The notes under the pieces: generated by a model | The model's input: the letters and a program-made list of their open reading frames with translations, nothing else | Databases searched by the model: none | Told to the model about the DNA's origin: nothing | Assembly: GCF_021018895.1 (NCBI RefSeq) | Contig: NC_079374.1 | Coordinates: 6,779,212 to 6,843,211 of the forward strand | Reading direction: 5' to 3' | DNA: 64,000 bases | Origin: Seriola aureovittata | Lineage: Eukaryota > Chordata > Actinopteri > Carangiformes > Carangidae | Position numbers and translations under genes: made by a program | Shown: piece after piece, positions 10,722 to 24,100 of the stretch | Layout: the number at the start of each line of letters is the position of its first letter | How positions within the stretch are numbered: position 1 is the stretch's first letter

Positions 10722-13421
10722 GGTGGTGAAGAGGACTGGAGGCTCAGATAACCTGTAGAGGGCGGGAAATCAGCAGGTTAACAGGCCAGAAAATCCAAAT
10801 TCAATATGTTGAATGAGTAAATGCCCCTTTCTCACAGAACTACTGAAGGTCTAAAGGTACTGAGTTGTGCCTGTTGTTGTCCTGTAATTCTTTGCTTGGT
10901 AGATTGGGTATTTTAATGTTTTTGAACAATGTGTAGCAGAGAATCAAATTCATTCTGACGATAAATGACTCGAGTAATGAGCAAACTTAAAAACCACTTT
11001 CCAGGACAGGGATGAAAAACAGATTGAAACCCTTGGACGCAGAGAACTGGGTCCACAAAGTGAAAAAGGGCCGAGGCAGCAAACTGTCAGCAGAGTCTTT
11101 TCTTCTGCTTTTCAGCATCTTTTAGGGGTTTTCAAAGTTTGAGACTGTGGGCGTCCGTTCAGACAACCTTAATTTACTTGCTTAGGTTCATCCAATTCCT
11201 GGATGCTTAAGGAATCATTTTTATGTTATTTGATCCCATAGACACTCAAACTATGGAGCCTAATACTGCTGTTTGACACAACTTGAGACTAAACCAAACA
11301 CATTAAAGAAGTCTGTCCTAAAGCTTTTATTAGTTTATTAGCTACTCTTTAACCAAATCACACACATTTAGGCTCATTTACCTGATCTCCTTTCGATAAC
11401 TAATGTAATAACTTGTAATATTTTGTTCTTTCCATTCACTGAGCCTCCCCACAGCTTTCATCATGTTTTTCTCTATGATTACACTGATTTGCTTATCTGA
11501 TTATTAATTAAGTATTCAGCTCATAATTAGCGTGAAAATCACTTTGAAAACTATTTAAATTGTGTTTTACTTTCGCGTCACAGAGGCGATTTACCGCCAC
11601 TTTGTTAGGTGTGTGCTTCATGGAAGTAATTTCTTAATTAATTAATTGTAGGCTACAGAAGCAGTAAGAAGTGAAAGAGGTGTAATATGTAGGGCAAGAT
11701 TAAAAAGCAGCGTTTTCCTTCTCTTGAAACACTTTATAATCTTTCCAGTCTTCTTTATTAGTGCAATCATTAAAAAGAAATCATTGTTTTCGCATATTAG
11801 TAATTGCTTTAAAGATGGAAACATCTCCTGTATTAAAAAGGCAGTTCGGGCTTTTAGATATGAAACAGTAAATTGAGTTTTAGCATCGCGAAATGAACCA
11901 TTTCTTAATTTTTGTTTGTGTAAATGAAACAGAAAAATGTTTTGATGACAAGAAGCGCTTATTTTGTGAGAAACAGACATTAATGATGTTAAATTGTAGA
12001 ATTATTACTAAATGAAAGACCGATGTTTGTTATTATCAATATTATAAATAATGACAGCCTGTTGTCATCCCTATAACTAAGAAGAAGACATTAGTGTAAA
12101 TGAATCTAATCGGTAAGAACTCACCTGTGTGTGTGGAGCTTATTTAAAAACAAAAATCAGTAATTTTCCATGAAGGGAAAAATAATTAATCCTTTGATGT
12201 TTTGTGACTGGAGGAAAGTTCCTCGCGCTCCAACAGAATCAGAGTTCAGCTCGTTTGACTTGACTGTCTTTAAGTTGTGAGACACGCACCTGAAGTCCTG
12301 GAGGTTTTACATGACGCTCCATCACGTAAGACCGGGGGGGAGGGGCCAGACTGAGGGTGCGGCCAGAAGACATCATGGCCTGTCTCTGTACACGGATCCA
12401 CTCTCTCTTTCTTTTTGCACGATGAATAGTTTCATAATTTGCCCCGGGGCAATCATTTATTGATGGGCCCCGACTGAGTCGTTTTCATTTTCCCCTCACA
12501 CACCCAGAAACCAGATGGAGCTGAAATGATCAGGTGATTGACAGAATATTAATCGGCAAAACAATTCTGATTACTGATGATTCTTTTAAATCACGTTCTT
12601 GTGGGAAAAATAACAGGTACCAACTTCTCAAATGTGAATGTGTGCCAGTTTCCCAGTTTCCTACGACAGTGAACTCAACAATTTTTGTGAAACTACTCCA
12701 TCACAAGTAAAAGTACAAAAGAATTGAAGTAAAAGTATTTGAGCTGCAGAAAAACGGCCTCTGTGTGTCATAATATGTAATAATCTTTACTGATGCATTA
12801 ATATGTGTGAATTTACTCTTTTAGTTGGTTGATTAAGAGCAAATTAACCTTATTAACTAACCCAAATTAATGAAAGATTTTTGTACATGGCCTGTTTTTT
12901 CCCCAGGACTGATTATAACACATTACATAATACTTTAAAAACATGTGATAGTGGCCATTAAACTTGTTTAAAAGTGTAAAACATCTTCGGTGTGTCAAAC
13001 ATAAACTTATACACTACGCAGCCTATACTTTAGTTTTTTGTGGTCACATTTCATAGATGCGGGCCAGACGACGCGATCATGTGACAGTCACTCTGGTCTG
13101 GTATCGCTGTGAAATGAAATCTGCAACAGGAGCAGAGCACAAATGTCACAGCGAGCGGAAGTGTAAGCACTCGTGACATGTCTCCATTCGCTGTTGCCTG
13201 AAATTCAGGAGTTTATCAGTAACCCGTTTAATGCGATGCACATCATTGATTCGTTTTGCTGGAGGGAACAGAGACCGCTACAGTAATCAGTCGAGAAATA
13301 CTCAGTAAAACTTCATTATTTAATTTTCTTTCATGCTTAAGGTCATATTTTTAAGGATTTCTGTTCACAGTTGTCGCAGTCGTAATCATTCGTTTTCTTG
13401 AGTCTGGGCCCTGAACACATC
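10722..13421 (-). other. gjb8: gjb8 5' UTR intron, putative first exon and promoter; cryl1 3' flank
   Basis: No coding exon is present. On minus, the acceptor at 10752/10753 pairs well with a strong donor (CAG followed by GTGAGT) whose last exonic base is 12125, giving a 1.37-kb 5' UTR intron and a putative non-coding first exon starting somewhere in about 12200-12300. GC-rich sequence with a G run at about 12332-12344 lies just beyond and could be the promoter. From about 12.5 kb rightwards the DNA is probably cryl1 3' flank: an ATTAAA on minus at 13319-13324, about 100 bp past the cryl1 stop, is a candidate poly(A) signal. A fragment of a dispersed repeat starts at about 12687. Confidence 0.5.
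12687..12850 (+). repeat. dispersed repeat fragment, same family as about 21300-21782
   Basis: Contains the phrase CAAGTAAAAGTACAAAA followed by GTAAAAGTATTTGAG and AT-rich sequence with TGATGCATTAATATGTG. The copy at 21300-21782 shares the same style of words (AGTACAA, GAGTAAATGCACTTAGTTAC, ATGCATGAATATATGCATCA). This word set is very common in percomorph genomes. Boundaries are approximate and the class is not resolved. Confidence 0.5.
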
Positions 13422-16400
13422 TCAGTGGTCCTTCTTCAGCTTAGCTAGACCCATGAGGAGCTGGTCCCTCCTCTCCCTCCTGGCCGACAGATGCTGCTGC
13501 TCGCTGGGAATCAGCTCATCCATCTCCTGTGGGCAGCGGGGAAAGAAACACGTGAGCAGAGAGCTGAGGGGCTCGGTGGTCGTCGTTCCTCAGTCCCCCA
13601 TTAGAAAACAATGAGTGAGAACTTCAATTACATAACATAACATTAAATAACATACATAAAAATAAACCACAGTCATCACAAAACTGAATGAAAACAGTCA
13701 TCTGATTGTTTTTAACTGGACACTGGGTAATATTAGTTTGTCAGCAGGATCAATGAGATGACCTGATTACATGAGGGTTATATATTCAGATGTACATCGC
13801 AGACATTATAATATTCTGTTGATTACGCTCAGGAATGAATCTAGTATCCAGTTAGTAAATATTCAAAAGGGAATGTGAGAGTATGACATGCTTAACAACA
13901 ACTCCAAACTTGTGTGACTGCTCTCGTCCTCTAAACTAGTTCACCTTAAAACTATTTATTGTTCCAGCTCAGGGTTTCTCCACATGATGACCTTCTGTGG
14001 CTAACGTTTTAACAGCCTGTGATAGCACGTGACCACCCAGAGAGCTTTATGGTGCCGGGGCGACAAGGAACTCTTGACTTTCAGTCATGCAGAACTAAAG
14101 ATACCATCAACAAACACTTCATTACGGGAGGAAACGTTGATTGAATAAACATTAACCTGGACAAATGAATACTGTTATAGTTTACAGCGTGGTCTCTTTC
14201 GCCGCCAGCACACTTACATTAACGATGCTCTTGGCTCCCTCGCCGAAGAAATCTGGTACAGGCCCAAAGGAGGTCAGGACTCTCGTTATGCCCACTCCGT
14301 ACCGTTTCATATAGTCTTCCAAACCTGTGGGACGACAGCTGATCAGAGGAGGCAAAGGCCAGGAATGAGAACAGTTCACATATGTATCATAACATTCAAT
14401 ACGCCTCACAGCCCCGAACGTCGCTCTTAAAGTGAAACCTCCGCTCCAGGAAATCATCGACATCAGGGCAAAATATCAAAATTTAAAGAAAGTTGTCCTC
14501 ACTGATTCCCCTGCATTCAGACAGACGATGACAATTATTATTCAAAGTTGTTATTGAGTTTGAGTGAAGTTGTGCATTTGCAGTTGAGGGCCGGATCATG
14601 CTTCTTTTGGGCTGCAGGCTAAAGGAAAAGTGCCCTGAGATTCTTCTGTTGAACTTCTACTGTTTCTCTTACAGTTTGCTGTTTGAACCCACCTCCTGTC
14701 AGAAATTGGTTTCAACATTTGACACACAGGGCTGTCAACACATTTTGGAAGGTATGTACGTTATCTCTTCTGCAGACCTCTTTGACCTATGGTTATCTAT
14801 TACTCCCTTTTCTGTGAAAATTGTAACCTCACGCTCAAGGGCGTGGGTGTGGTCTCAGCACCACCACCCCTCCAGAACATCGCGTCAACCATACGGTTTA
14901 TTAACATATAAGATCTGAATTGTAATATATGTACATGTGTTGAATTTCCATACATGAAATATATGTACATATGAAGTAAAATCATATATGTATTTAACCT
15001 GTTAAAGTATAGCCTATATATGTAAAAATTACATATGAAACCTGTTGGAAATTGGAACAGTATCATACATTGACATATATGTCTAGCTAATAGAAACATG
15101 TATTTTACATAAATATACAATATATCCATCCCTAAGCCTGTCAGTATCGTTTAATATTATATATGTAGATATAAAAGACAGAAATTATGAAGAAAATCAT
15201 ATACAAACATATAGAATTTCAATAAGCAGGTTGTTTTAATGAATCTGCATTATATCTTTATTTATCCAGAGGATGTATATATGTCAAAATAATATATCCT
15301 CTTATATGTGACACACATGGTAATGTCACTCTTGATATAGGGACATACAGTATATGTCATACAGTATATATGTCAAAAGTCATGTATAGTAAGGCATAAA
15401 CTGCATAATGAAGGGCCCCAAGACTGGGGTTCGAATCAAGAACCTTCCGACTGTGAGGCAACAGTTCTAACCACTGTACCACCATGCCACCCCATAAATA
15501 AATCATAGTATAGTAAGGCATAAAAAAGTCATAGTAACTCTGTTGGAGCCTGCTTGTGTTCACTCAGCTGCAAATGAATTACAGTTAATGTAAAAACGTT
15601 TTTAATGTCACGTCATGGCAGTGAACAGAAGTTAGTCCAGAAATCCTGCGTCACAAGAGGAGCCGCCTGGGCTGCTGATTACTTGCTAAGATGCTATATG
15701 TAGCACCTTTATAAAAACATCCTTCGCCACACAACAAAATATACGTGAACCCAATAAGTGATCGTGTCCCTTAATTGGGATGTGGAGAGATGAAAACACA
15801 CAGCTAATGATCTATGATGCAACACAATTACTCATTATAATTAATTATTGGACAAATCGTATCATAAAGAGGGGCAGCGGTGTGGTTTGTTGACATTCCT
15901 GTGATAAGAAACTCAGCAGGTCAGAACAAGATCTTTGAAGTAATAAAAAGCCGGTGTGCAGCAATCTGGAAAAAAGAAAAAAAAAGAAAAGAGAACGACG
16001 AGCATGAACCGCTTCACACAGGCTCTTTAATTAACACAGGTCAGAAGGTGCCCATTGAAAATAGTTTTGTCACCCTGAAATGAAGTTTCACACCAAAGAT
16101 TTAAAAGTGTGACACTCGTGCATTGTTCAATCCAGCAAACTTTTCTTTTACTGTAGTTATTCAGACCGAATATGTGACAATAATGTTGCTACAACACTCG
16201 ACATTTATACTGTTTCAGTGCGTTCAGCGGGACACATGACGTATATATGACACAGCAGTGTGATAAGTACCATCTACCTTCAACCAAACAGACTGTGTGG
16301 GAGGAAGATACACGTCTCATTTCAAGGCATCTGTTTGTTTTGTTTTTTTGCCACGCAATTCCTCTTTTGCTGCCACTGCAAGTTTTTCTTAATGTTTCTA

Positions 16401-17635
16401 TTCCATGTATCAGAGTCCAGCAGTGTTATAATATAATATTATATGGCTGCGGTAAACGCTGCAGTCAAAGCTTTGCAGAGAAAAAGTGGGAAGTTACAGA
16501 TTTCAGGTCTGACAGGTTAAAACTGAAAACACGGTAATTAATTTTACTGTTCAGTCAGGACCAAAACAAGCACCTCACTCACTTTGCTGTTTCTCATGTT
16601 ATGTTGGTGAACTGTTTGGCTTTTAGAGAAACAGTTCACCTTTGTTTTGACTGTAGCATGTAGCCTTGACAGGTGGCTTATTTGTCAAGGGCAGCAGCTT
16701 GGAGTTACCAGTAGTTACAATGGTTTCCAAACGTTAGCCTTGCTGTGTCCCAATTCACCGTGTGTGGCCGCCAAAGACCGAAGAGACCGCAAAAGGCTGA
16801 ACCGAAACGAGGCGGTCTGGTCTACGGAGGATTTCCTATTGATCCTCGGCTGTTGTTTTAATAAAAAAGGATCCACCCGTCAGATCCTTCGTTGACTGGG
16901 AAATGAAGGATTGCATTTCTCGGGCCAAAACGGTCTTTAAATGCAGCGTCTGAAGGATGTGGCCCCTGAATCGAGGCACGGCTCCTGTTTGAGCAAAGAC
17001 AATGTCCATAATCCAAATTTCTCTGTTGTTCACCAACAACTGGAGGCAACTGACAAATATAATGAGCTGACCGAGCCGATGAAAAGTGTTTGGACTGAAC
17101 TGAGAAAACAGCTAGAAAGTGGAGAAGTGGCACTTTGATGCTTTCTTTTATATTTGCCATCAAACTGAATTTCTATTTGAATCCATTGTAGCTGCTGATT
17201 GCACGAAGGGGCAAGCTACAGACATTTCAGAGCCCCCCCTCCTTCAAGACAACAGGCGGTGGAGTTTTCAGTGGATTTTTCCTTTAAAAGGAAAATGCTC
17301 TCAGGTACAGGTGCATAGTTTACAAAAGCCAAGTCATTCAGGCAGAGTAGAAAAAGAGACATGGAGACAGAGAGCCTGAGTGCTCCAGTATCTGATTGGA
17401 AAGATTTAAGGACGGGAAGTCACTACAGAAGTCGGTCTTAGCAATCTTCTGAGAACATGATCATACTACTGTTTTCCTGAGCAGAGCTTCGGCACTGTAA
17501 CTACAGGTAGAGTTGGCACCTGCTTTTGAAGGCTGCGATGTGGGCTCTGTGAGTTTTGGATTACTGGTGTGAGGGAGTGCATTCATCGCTACCCATCAAA
17601 AGGCCGCTTTGTTCGGCCACAGCGACCTTTTTTTC

Positions 17636-17674
<39 letters not shown>

Positions 17675-17758
17675 ACAGTCGGGGCCGCGCTCTGGGTTTC
17701 ACACTCCCCTTTGATATTCTCCATCTCCCCGAGGTTTCACTCTTGGACTCTCTCGCCG

Positions 17759-17789
<31 letters not shown>

Positions 17790-18416
17790 AGCGCCACAGT
17801 ATGGTACAGTACATGTGCGTTGTGTTGAGGCATGTCACTGTGGATTTTTCTGACAGTTTTTATGTAACTGGCGGCCTGGAGGCTCCTTAGTGAAGCTCTA
17901 ACGCAGAGTACTGTCCATTCTTGTGTAATAATGGCACGAGATGCATAACTGCGCTCATCTGAGAAAGTAATACGACATGTTTTAACAAAAAGTCAAGATT
18001 GTACCTGTTTACACGAGGCATTACGAAACCTAAAAGACTTTTTCTAAATATATTAAATCAGAAAACGCGCATCCTCAGCTTCATTTGTAACTGGTTTTTA
18101 AAGGTATTTATAATAAATAAATAAAACATGAGCACATGAGGGGCACATGAGATTAAATAAAACATTACAGAGAAGATATCCTCACTTTTAATCCACACGA
18201 GTTCCTACAATTCCCATAATTCAACTCAAAGTGGTCTTTCATTCGACCCTCTCTGCCTCCTAAATGCCCACGTTTGGTGGTGACCTCCTGAACATTACCT
18301 TCAGGTGCATTGAGGTGCATCGTTTCCATGGGACCGATGAAGGCGTAACGCATTCCTAGCCCCTCTGACATCACCAGGTCGATGTCCTTGACTGAGATAA
18401 CGCCATCCTGATAGTG

Positions 18417-18461
<45 letters not shown>

Positions 18462-21091
18462 AAAAACAGACGCTTTAGCTCATTTCATTGGCTTGATTGT
18501 ATTCTTTCAGTCACTCAGTAAATGTATGACTAGATCTCCCCGCATATTTTCTTTATCAGGACAGGTTAAACAGCGGACAGGTTAACTCTGAGTCATCTAT
18601 CAAGTGTTTCCCATGTTCCTCGGTGGAGGATTCGATGCTGACGATGCTACCAACAAACAAACAAACAAACAAACAAACAAACAAACAAACAAACAAACAA
18701 ACAAACAAACAATCAAACATACATAACTCCTGTTTTGCATAAAAGAGCAACACAAAATTTAACCTGAGGATGAAGTTCAACAAAGTCATGGCTTTTTTTT
18801 TTTACCCCCAGGGTTTTGGACCAACCAAACTCCCTTTGATCCCATCAGACTACTCCCACCATATAATGTTTCCCTAATCAGCCAATTCTGTGTCCTCGGG
18901 ATTATGTGGGCAGAACAGGGAGGAGAGAGATGGATGGAAGGCGAGACAGAGGGAGTGGTTCAGGTGTCTTTGGGATTCGAGATACCTGTTGGCCGACCAC
19001 AGAGGAAATCAAAGCTTGGACACAGATACAGAGAGTAGGGTGAAGCAAGAGGAGAGGGACAGGGTCGTCTTTGTTTGGGTCCCGCGTCCAACAACGGGCC
19101 TGTTATCTGAGCAAAGCGGGATGGTGGGTGGGGTCTTTTCTCCCCTGTAATCACTTGGGGGGGGGGGGGGGGGGGAGACAAGCTGCTTTCTCAGCCACTC
19201 TGCTTTCAAACGCTGGCCCTGACTCAAGGACCATTTTCGGTGAGTGTGTTTGGAGGGGTGAGGGTGAGGGAGGGTCCCTGTTATGTAAGAAGGATCTCAA
19301 GGCCAGACCACCTGTTGCAGGACTCATTGTTCTTCTTGTCTCTGAAGATACTGTAGTCCTTCATGACCCTGTTTGTACGTTCGGACTCACTGTCTTGCTG
19401 CAGAATGAATTTGCACGATGGATACAGGTGGTGCTGGAAGATTGGTGGCGGGGTCTGAATACCTGCTGGTCATGCGGCGGTTACCATCGTTTGTAGCTAC
19501 AGAGCTCTGTTGGGGTTTCGTCTCATTTGGGGGATATAAAATTGGTGATGCAACGCAGCATCTGCAATACACTTGTAGCGACAAAAGCGAAGGTGTCACC
19601 AAAAACATTAACAGTGTCCCAGTCCTGGTCGTCCTAGCAGTGTTTTTAATGAGCCAAACTGAAACTGAAGCAACACAATGGAATATAGACATCACTATAA
19701 AAATTAATTCGTAAGTAAACCTCGACAATTCATTTATACACTGTCTAAAAATACAAATATGACAAGGTTAGAAAGAAATGAAATAGACAAGAACTATAGC
19801 TGTCCAACAATATACACAAGGTAAACTGACCATTTCTTGTACTGTGACTGTTCACAAGTCAAACCTGCTGCGACATGTCAAACTGTCTAGTGTGAAAAAG
19901 GCAGGAACTTTCCCTCATTTGGTTCCGTCAAAAGTCAAACATGACAACAATGCAAATTTGCATATCAAAGTTCACAATTACTGACACAGTTACTCCACTA
20001 ATTGCTGCAATTCCATTAAAAATGACCTGATTTCCCGCCGTCATAAAAGCTGTTGCGGCAGAACTCAGCAGGAAACTGTTACCTGAATCTGAGTCTATAC
20101 CGACCCCTGACCTACTTGTTCCAGGTACATTTTACGTATAGGGTGCTGTATGTAAAGAGTTTTTATTCAATTCTTTCCATTGTTGCGCTTCATTAGACAA
20201 TGTTATAAACTATAACAGTTCCTCAGGCGTGTGACACAACATGCGTGTGACACAACATGCGTGTGACACAACATGCGACACCATTTAACACAATCAGAAA
20301 TCATTAGTTGTAGTGTGTCCCTCCATTGAGTGACTAGATAGAACAACAGCGATATCAATAAGCCTGCAGCAAAGTTTTTAGTTAACTGAAGGACTTTGAT
20401 GCAGCAGCATCGTCAATGTTCTTGGTTTAAATAATACATGGCTCGTTGAGTTATCCATTAAATACTGTGATACATTTTTACAACTGCTGTTGGCTGCTAA
20501 CAATTTCTGTTGCATATTACACAACATATAACAAAAACTTTGACGGCCCTTTTGATTTAACATAATCGTGAAACTGGAAGTAATTTTTTCAACAGTGGAA
20601 GGTGATGCTCCTGCTTTTATAAAGCTGGAAAACAGGTTTTAATCCTCACATTGGCAGGATAATCCAAGCTGCAGAATGAGTCAGTAACAATTTCCCTCTC
20701 ATTCAACAACTCTGTATGCCCCAACAACTGGTGAGCGCCTCTGTGTCGGGTCAATGATCACATGCGACGTATTCGTAGCGGGGATTGAAATTTCACATTT
20801 TCCAGATAAAGATTTTTTTTTTTTTTGTTATCCACTTTGACCATCATCTCCTTCTCAGGCAGTGAGGATTTACTCATCACAGTTCATTTCACGTAGAGGA
20901 ATTGTAGATAAAAGATAGGTGGAACGCACATGTATACACAACCACACACACACAAACACACACACACACACACACACATGAAAGATGTAAGATGTAGAGT
21001 GTCTAAGTGAAGTGTCTAATAGTGGCAGCCCTAAGTCAATGACCCAGATGTGAAGTCACAGCCAATAGTGACTTATGACTCTAGTAGGTTA

Positions 21092-21133
<42 letters not shown>

Positions 21134-24100
21134 TTCAAGGAAGCAGTTTTGAATAAGAAAAACGCAAATATCTAAAAGGTCATTCTGCAGTTGAGGAAAT
21201 GAAAAAGGGTAAAAGTTCCTTAGAAAATGAAATATATATTCCTGGTTCACCTGTATTACAACCAGCGCTGGAAGATTTAGTCACATCGTTTCCTTATGTG
21301 AAGTCAGCATGTTAGTAAACTAGAAAAATACCACAGTGTAGAAATAACAGTAAACTTCAAGTATTCAAAAGTTTCATATTATATTGTATTATTGTATTGT
21401 AACTACTCATGCATGAATATATGCATCAGTTTAATGTTGCAGCTGGTAAAGGTGGAGCTAGTTATAATTACTTCATCCACTGCTGCGTATATGTGACCTG
21501 TAATCTCTGTAAGTCTTGTCTTATACGGTAACACATCATGATTTATTTATCATCTATCCTGATTATATTATTTATATATAATCATATTGTACAGTTTTAT
21601 TAATCTGAATTTGCAGATTAACTAGTAACTAAAGTTAGCAAATAATTGCAGTGGAGTAAAAAGTACAATATGTATGAGTAAGTATGAAGTAACAGCACAT
21701 GGAAATACTAATGTTAAGTACAAGAACCTCAACATTGTGATTAAGCACAGAACCTGAGTAAATGCACTTAGTTACCACCTACAACAGCCTTTAACCGAAG
21801 TCTTTGAAACTGGCTGTTTGGCTTTTTGCACCTAAACTAAAAAAAATATTACGTAGCAAACACTTTAATTTTGGAGCATTCATGTGTGTTTTATACTGTC
21901 GTCCATAAAAACTACAAAAAATAGCATTTTGAAACGGGATAAATGCTTCCTGATGACCCCATGTACATTGTTTATCTGTTCATTTTATTGGATCCCTATA
22001 ACGTCTGCAGCAGTTGTTGCTAACCCTCCTGGGCGCCAGACTTCCTGCAGTGTAAATTTGGTTCAGAATATTCAGGGAATTGACATCCACAGTGTAAATC
22101 ACATGGCGGGGCAGCGGGGTGAAGCTCATGTCAGCTGGGTCATCCGGTTCACCTGCTCTTCGCTCGAGCAGAATTAAAGCTTCACAGCTTATCTCTATCT
22201 CCAGTGGAGACTAGAATAGAAATCCCTGCATCTTATGAACAGTGTTGTCTTCTTCTGAAACACTTTAGATTGCCAACCTGAATCAAGTAGAGCCAGCCCG
22301 GCCCGCATACTGAGTGATGACAACTGAGAGCAACTAATGTTCAGGATTTACCTGTTGATCAGCTTTGACAAGAGGAACTGTCATAAAGGCTGAGAAACTT
22401 CCTGTCTCACAGTTTTGCTTTTGATGTTTTTATTGTTTTTTTTTTAGAAATTGTGTAGATGGAGCTCAAAATTTCATCCAAAAACTGTGAGAAATTCTTA
22501 ATAACGAGGAGAATTTTCTTTAACTTGACTAAGCTACAGAGATACAGATACTAGAACTGCTTCTGTTGAGACAAATAAGGAGCGAGCAGGTTGCCTGTAA
22601 ATGTCCTTACGAACGATTTCTCTGCAGGTTAATGTGATTGTGAGAATGAAGCCGTTAAATTTTAAGACTTTGAGTGAAAACTTTCTTGTTGAGTTTTCTC
22701 CTAAAACGAGTTGGTTATTCTTACACACACCAGAATATGTATGGTGGTTGTAAAGGAGGTGCTATGAACAATAGAGCTTTTCATGGCAAACATTTTGACA
22801 TCAATCATCCACTTGATTGTCATAAACGAGTGAACAACGTCAAGGCGCCAAGGTGCGCATGAAAGGAGCCGTTGAAACAAAATACCTGAATGTGACAAGA
22901 TGTTATTTATGGCATTAATTGCTATGACAAGTCAAGAACGTCTGCTGTTTCAAAGGTCTACTGCTGTTTTGCTACAGGTCTAAATCTGTGCTGCAGACTG
23001 AACTGTTTCGCATAATTCGGCTGTCCATAGCAAGCACACCTGGCACCATCATGAAAGTGAAGTCCAAAATTAGCAGTAAGAACCTGACTAAATTCTAAAT
23101 CTAAATTTACCGACTGGGCCAGAGAAATAACAATTAAAGATATTAAAAGTTGTTTTCAATATATATATATTTGTATTGGTTTTATAACATATGTTCCACC
23201 ACAAATTGCACGCATTGTTTTGACAAGTTGTGTGTTAGGAGACACTTAGCTGACTCATGCCATCATGTAACTTGATTTGTGATCGTGTGTGTTTTTATTG
23301 TTGCTTCTACATATATATTACAGTGAGCGTATCTTGGAGGTGTAAAAGCGCCTCGTTTTTATTTCTACTTCTGACGTGATCATGGTGCTTCACTCTGTGA
23401 AGCTCCTTCCAGAGCAAAGTCAGACGCTTTAACAGCAATGTGGCATTTTGTCAGTTAGGAGCTAAGGGTGCCCTCGGGGTAAATACACCTTAACTGGAGC
23501 CTCCCACGTGAGTGATCCATGCCTGATATGGAATGTCATGCAGATATGAGTCTGAGCCTCCACAGGCCCGTGTGAAGACACAAATACCACATGGTGGATG
23601 CATGGATGCCATGTTACAGCAGAGGAACACAGTCATACTGTATCAGCTTCATTTCCTTGGAGTGCACTTTAATTCTCAGAAAGCCAGTGACATGTTACTG
23701 CTGTTGTCGTTTCCTTTCGCCTTTGCCTGAACTAACAAGTGCTTTCACCTGACTGCAGGCCCACTCGGCTCATCAGTGAACCAAGAGGTTCCTCTTCAAA
23801 CACAAGAATCCAGAGTCGCTCGAGGAGAGGCAGAACAAATTCCAAACTGTGACAAGCCCACGATGTTTTCTTCCCATAATGCCCGTTGCTCTCTACATGT
23901 GAGTATTTAAAATAATGCAACCAACAAGGTCAGGAAAAGTCTGTCACTTGACAGCAATTACACCTGCATTTAAATAACAAAATAGGATAAACAACATATA
24001 AGCTTGTATAGGCCAAATCCACACAGCACCACCACCCACCACAACACAGCTTTAACCAGAGTCTGCAGCCATGTTAGTGGCTCTGTGAGAGTGTACTCTG

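Larger units (their letters stand above)
14325..18298 (-). other. cryl1: cryl1 intron 7
   Basis: 3.97 kb with no coding exon. Contents: a very AT-rich stretch at about 14915-15380 with many ATATGTA/TACATAT palindromic words; a short tRNA-like retroposon at 15401-15507 with target duplication; a GC-richer block at about 16740-17000 that resembles a dispersed repeat; and a (GT)n/(AC)n pair at 17640-17672 and 17759-17787. Open frames here are short and unrelated to known families. Confidence 0.8.

Noticed and set aside
15401..15507. A possible tRNA gene on minus
   Set aside because: A and B boxes are present, but no proper acceptor stem, and exact 17-bp flanking repeats show it is a retroposed copy.
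16647..17379. Cluster of overlapping open frames on both strands
   Set aside because: They overlap a block that looks like a dispersed repeat and show no conserved domain; no frame dominates.
18556..18789. Open frame with repeated CLFV peptides
   Set aside because: Produced by the (CAAA)n microsatellite inside cryl1 intron 6.
20227..20274. Direct repeats considered as a CRISPR-like array
   Set aside because: Units are contiguous with no spacers and the genome is vertebrate; it is a minisatellite.
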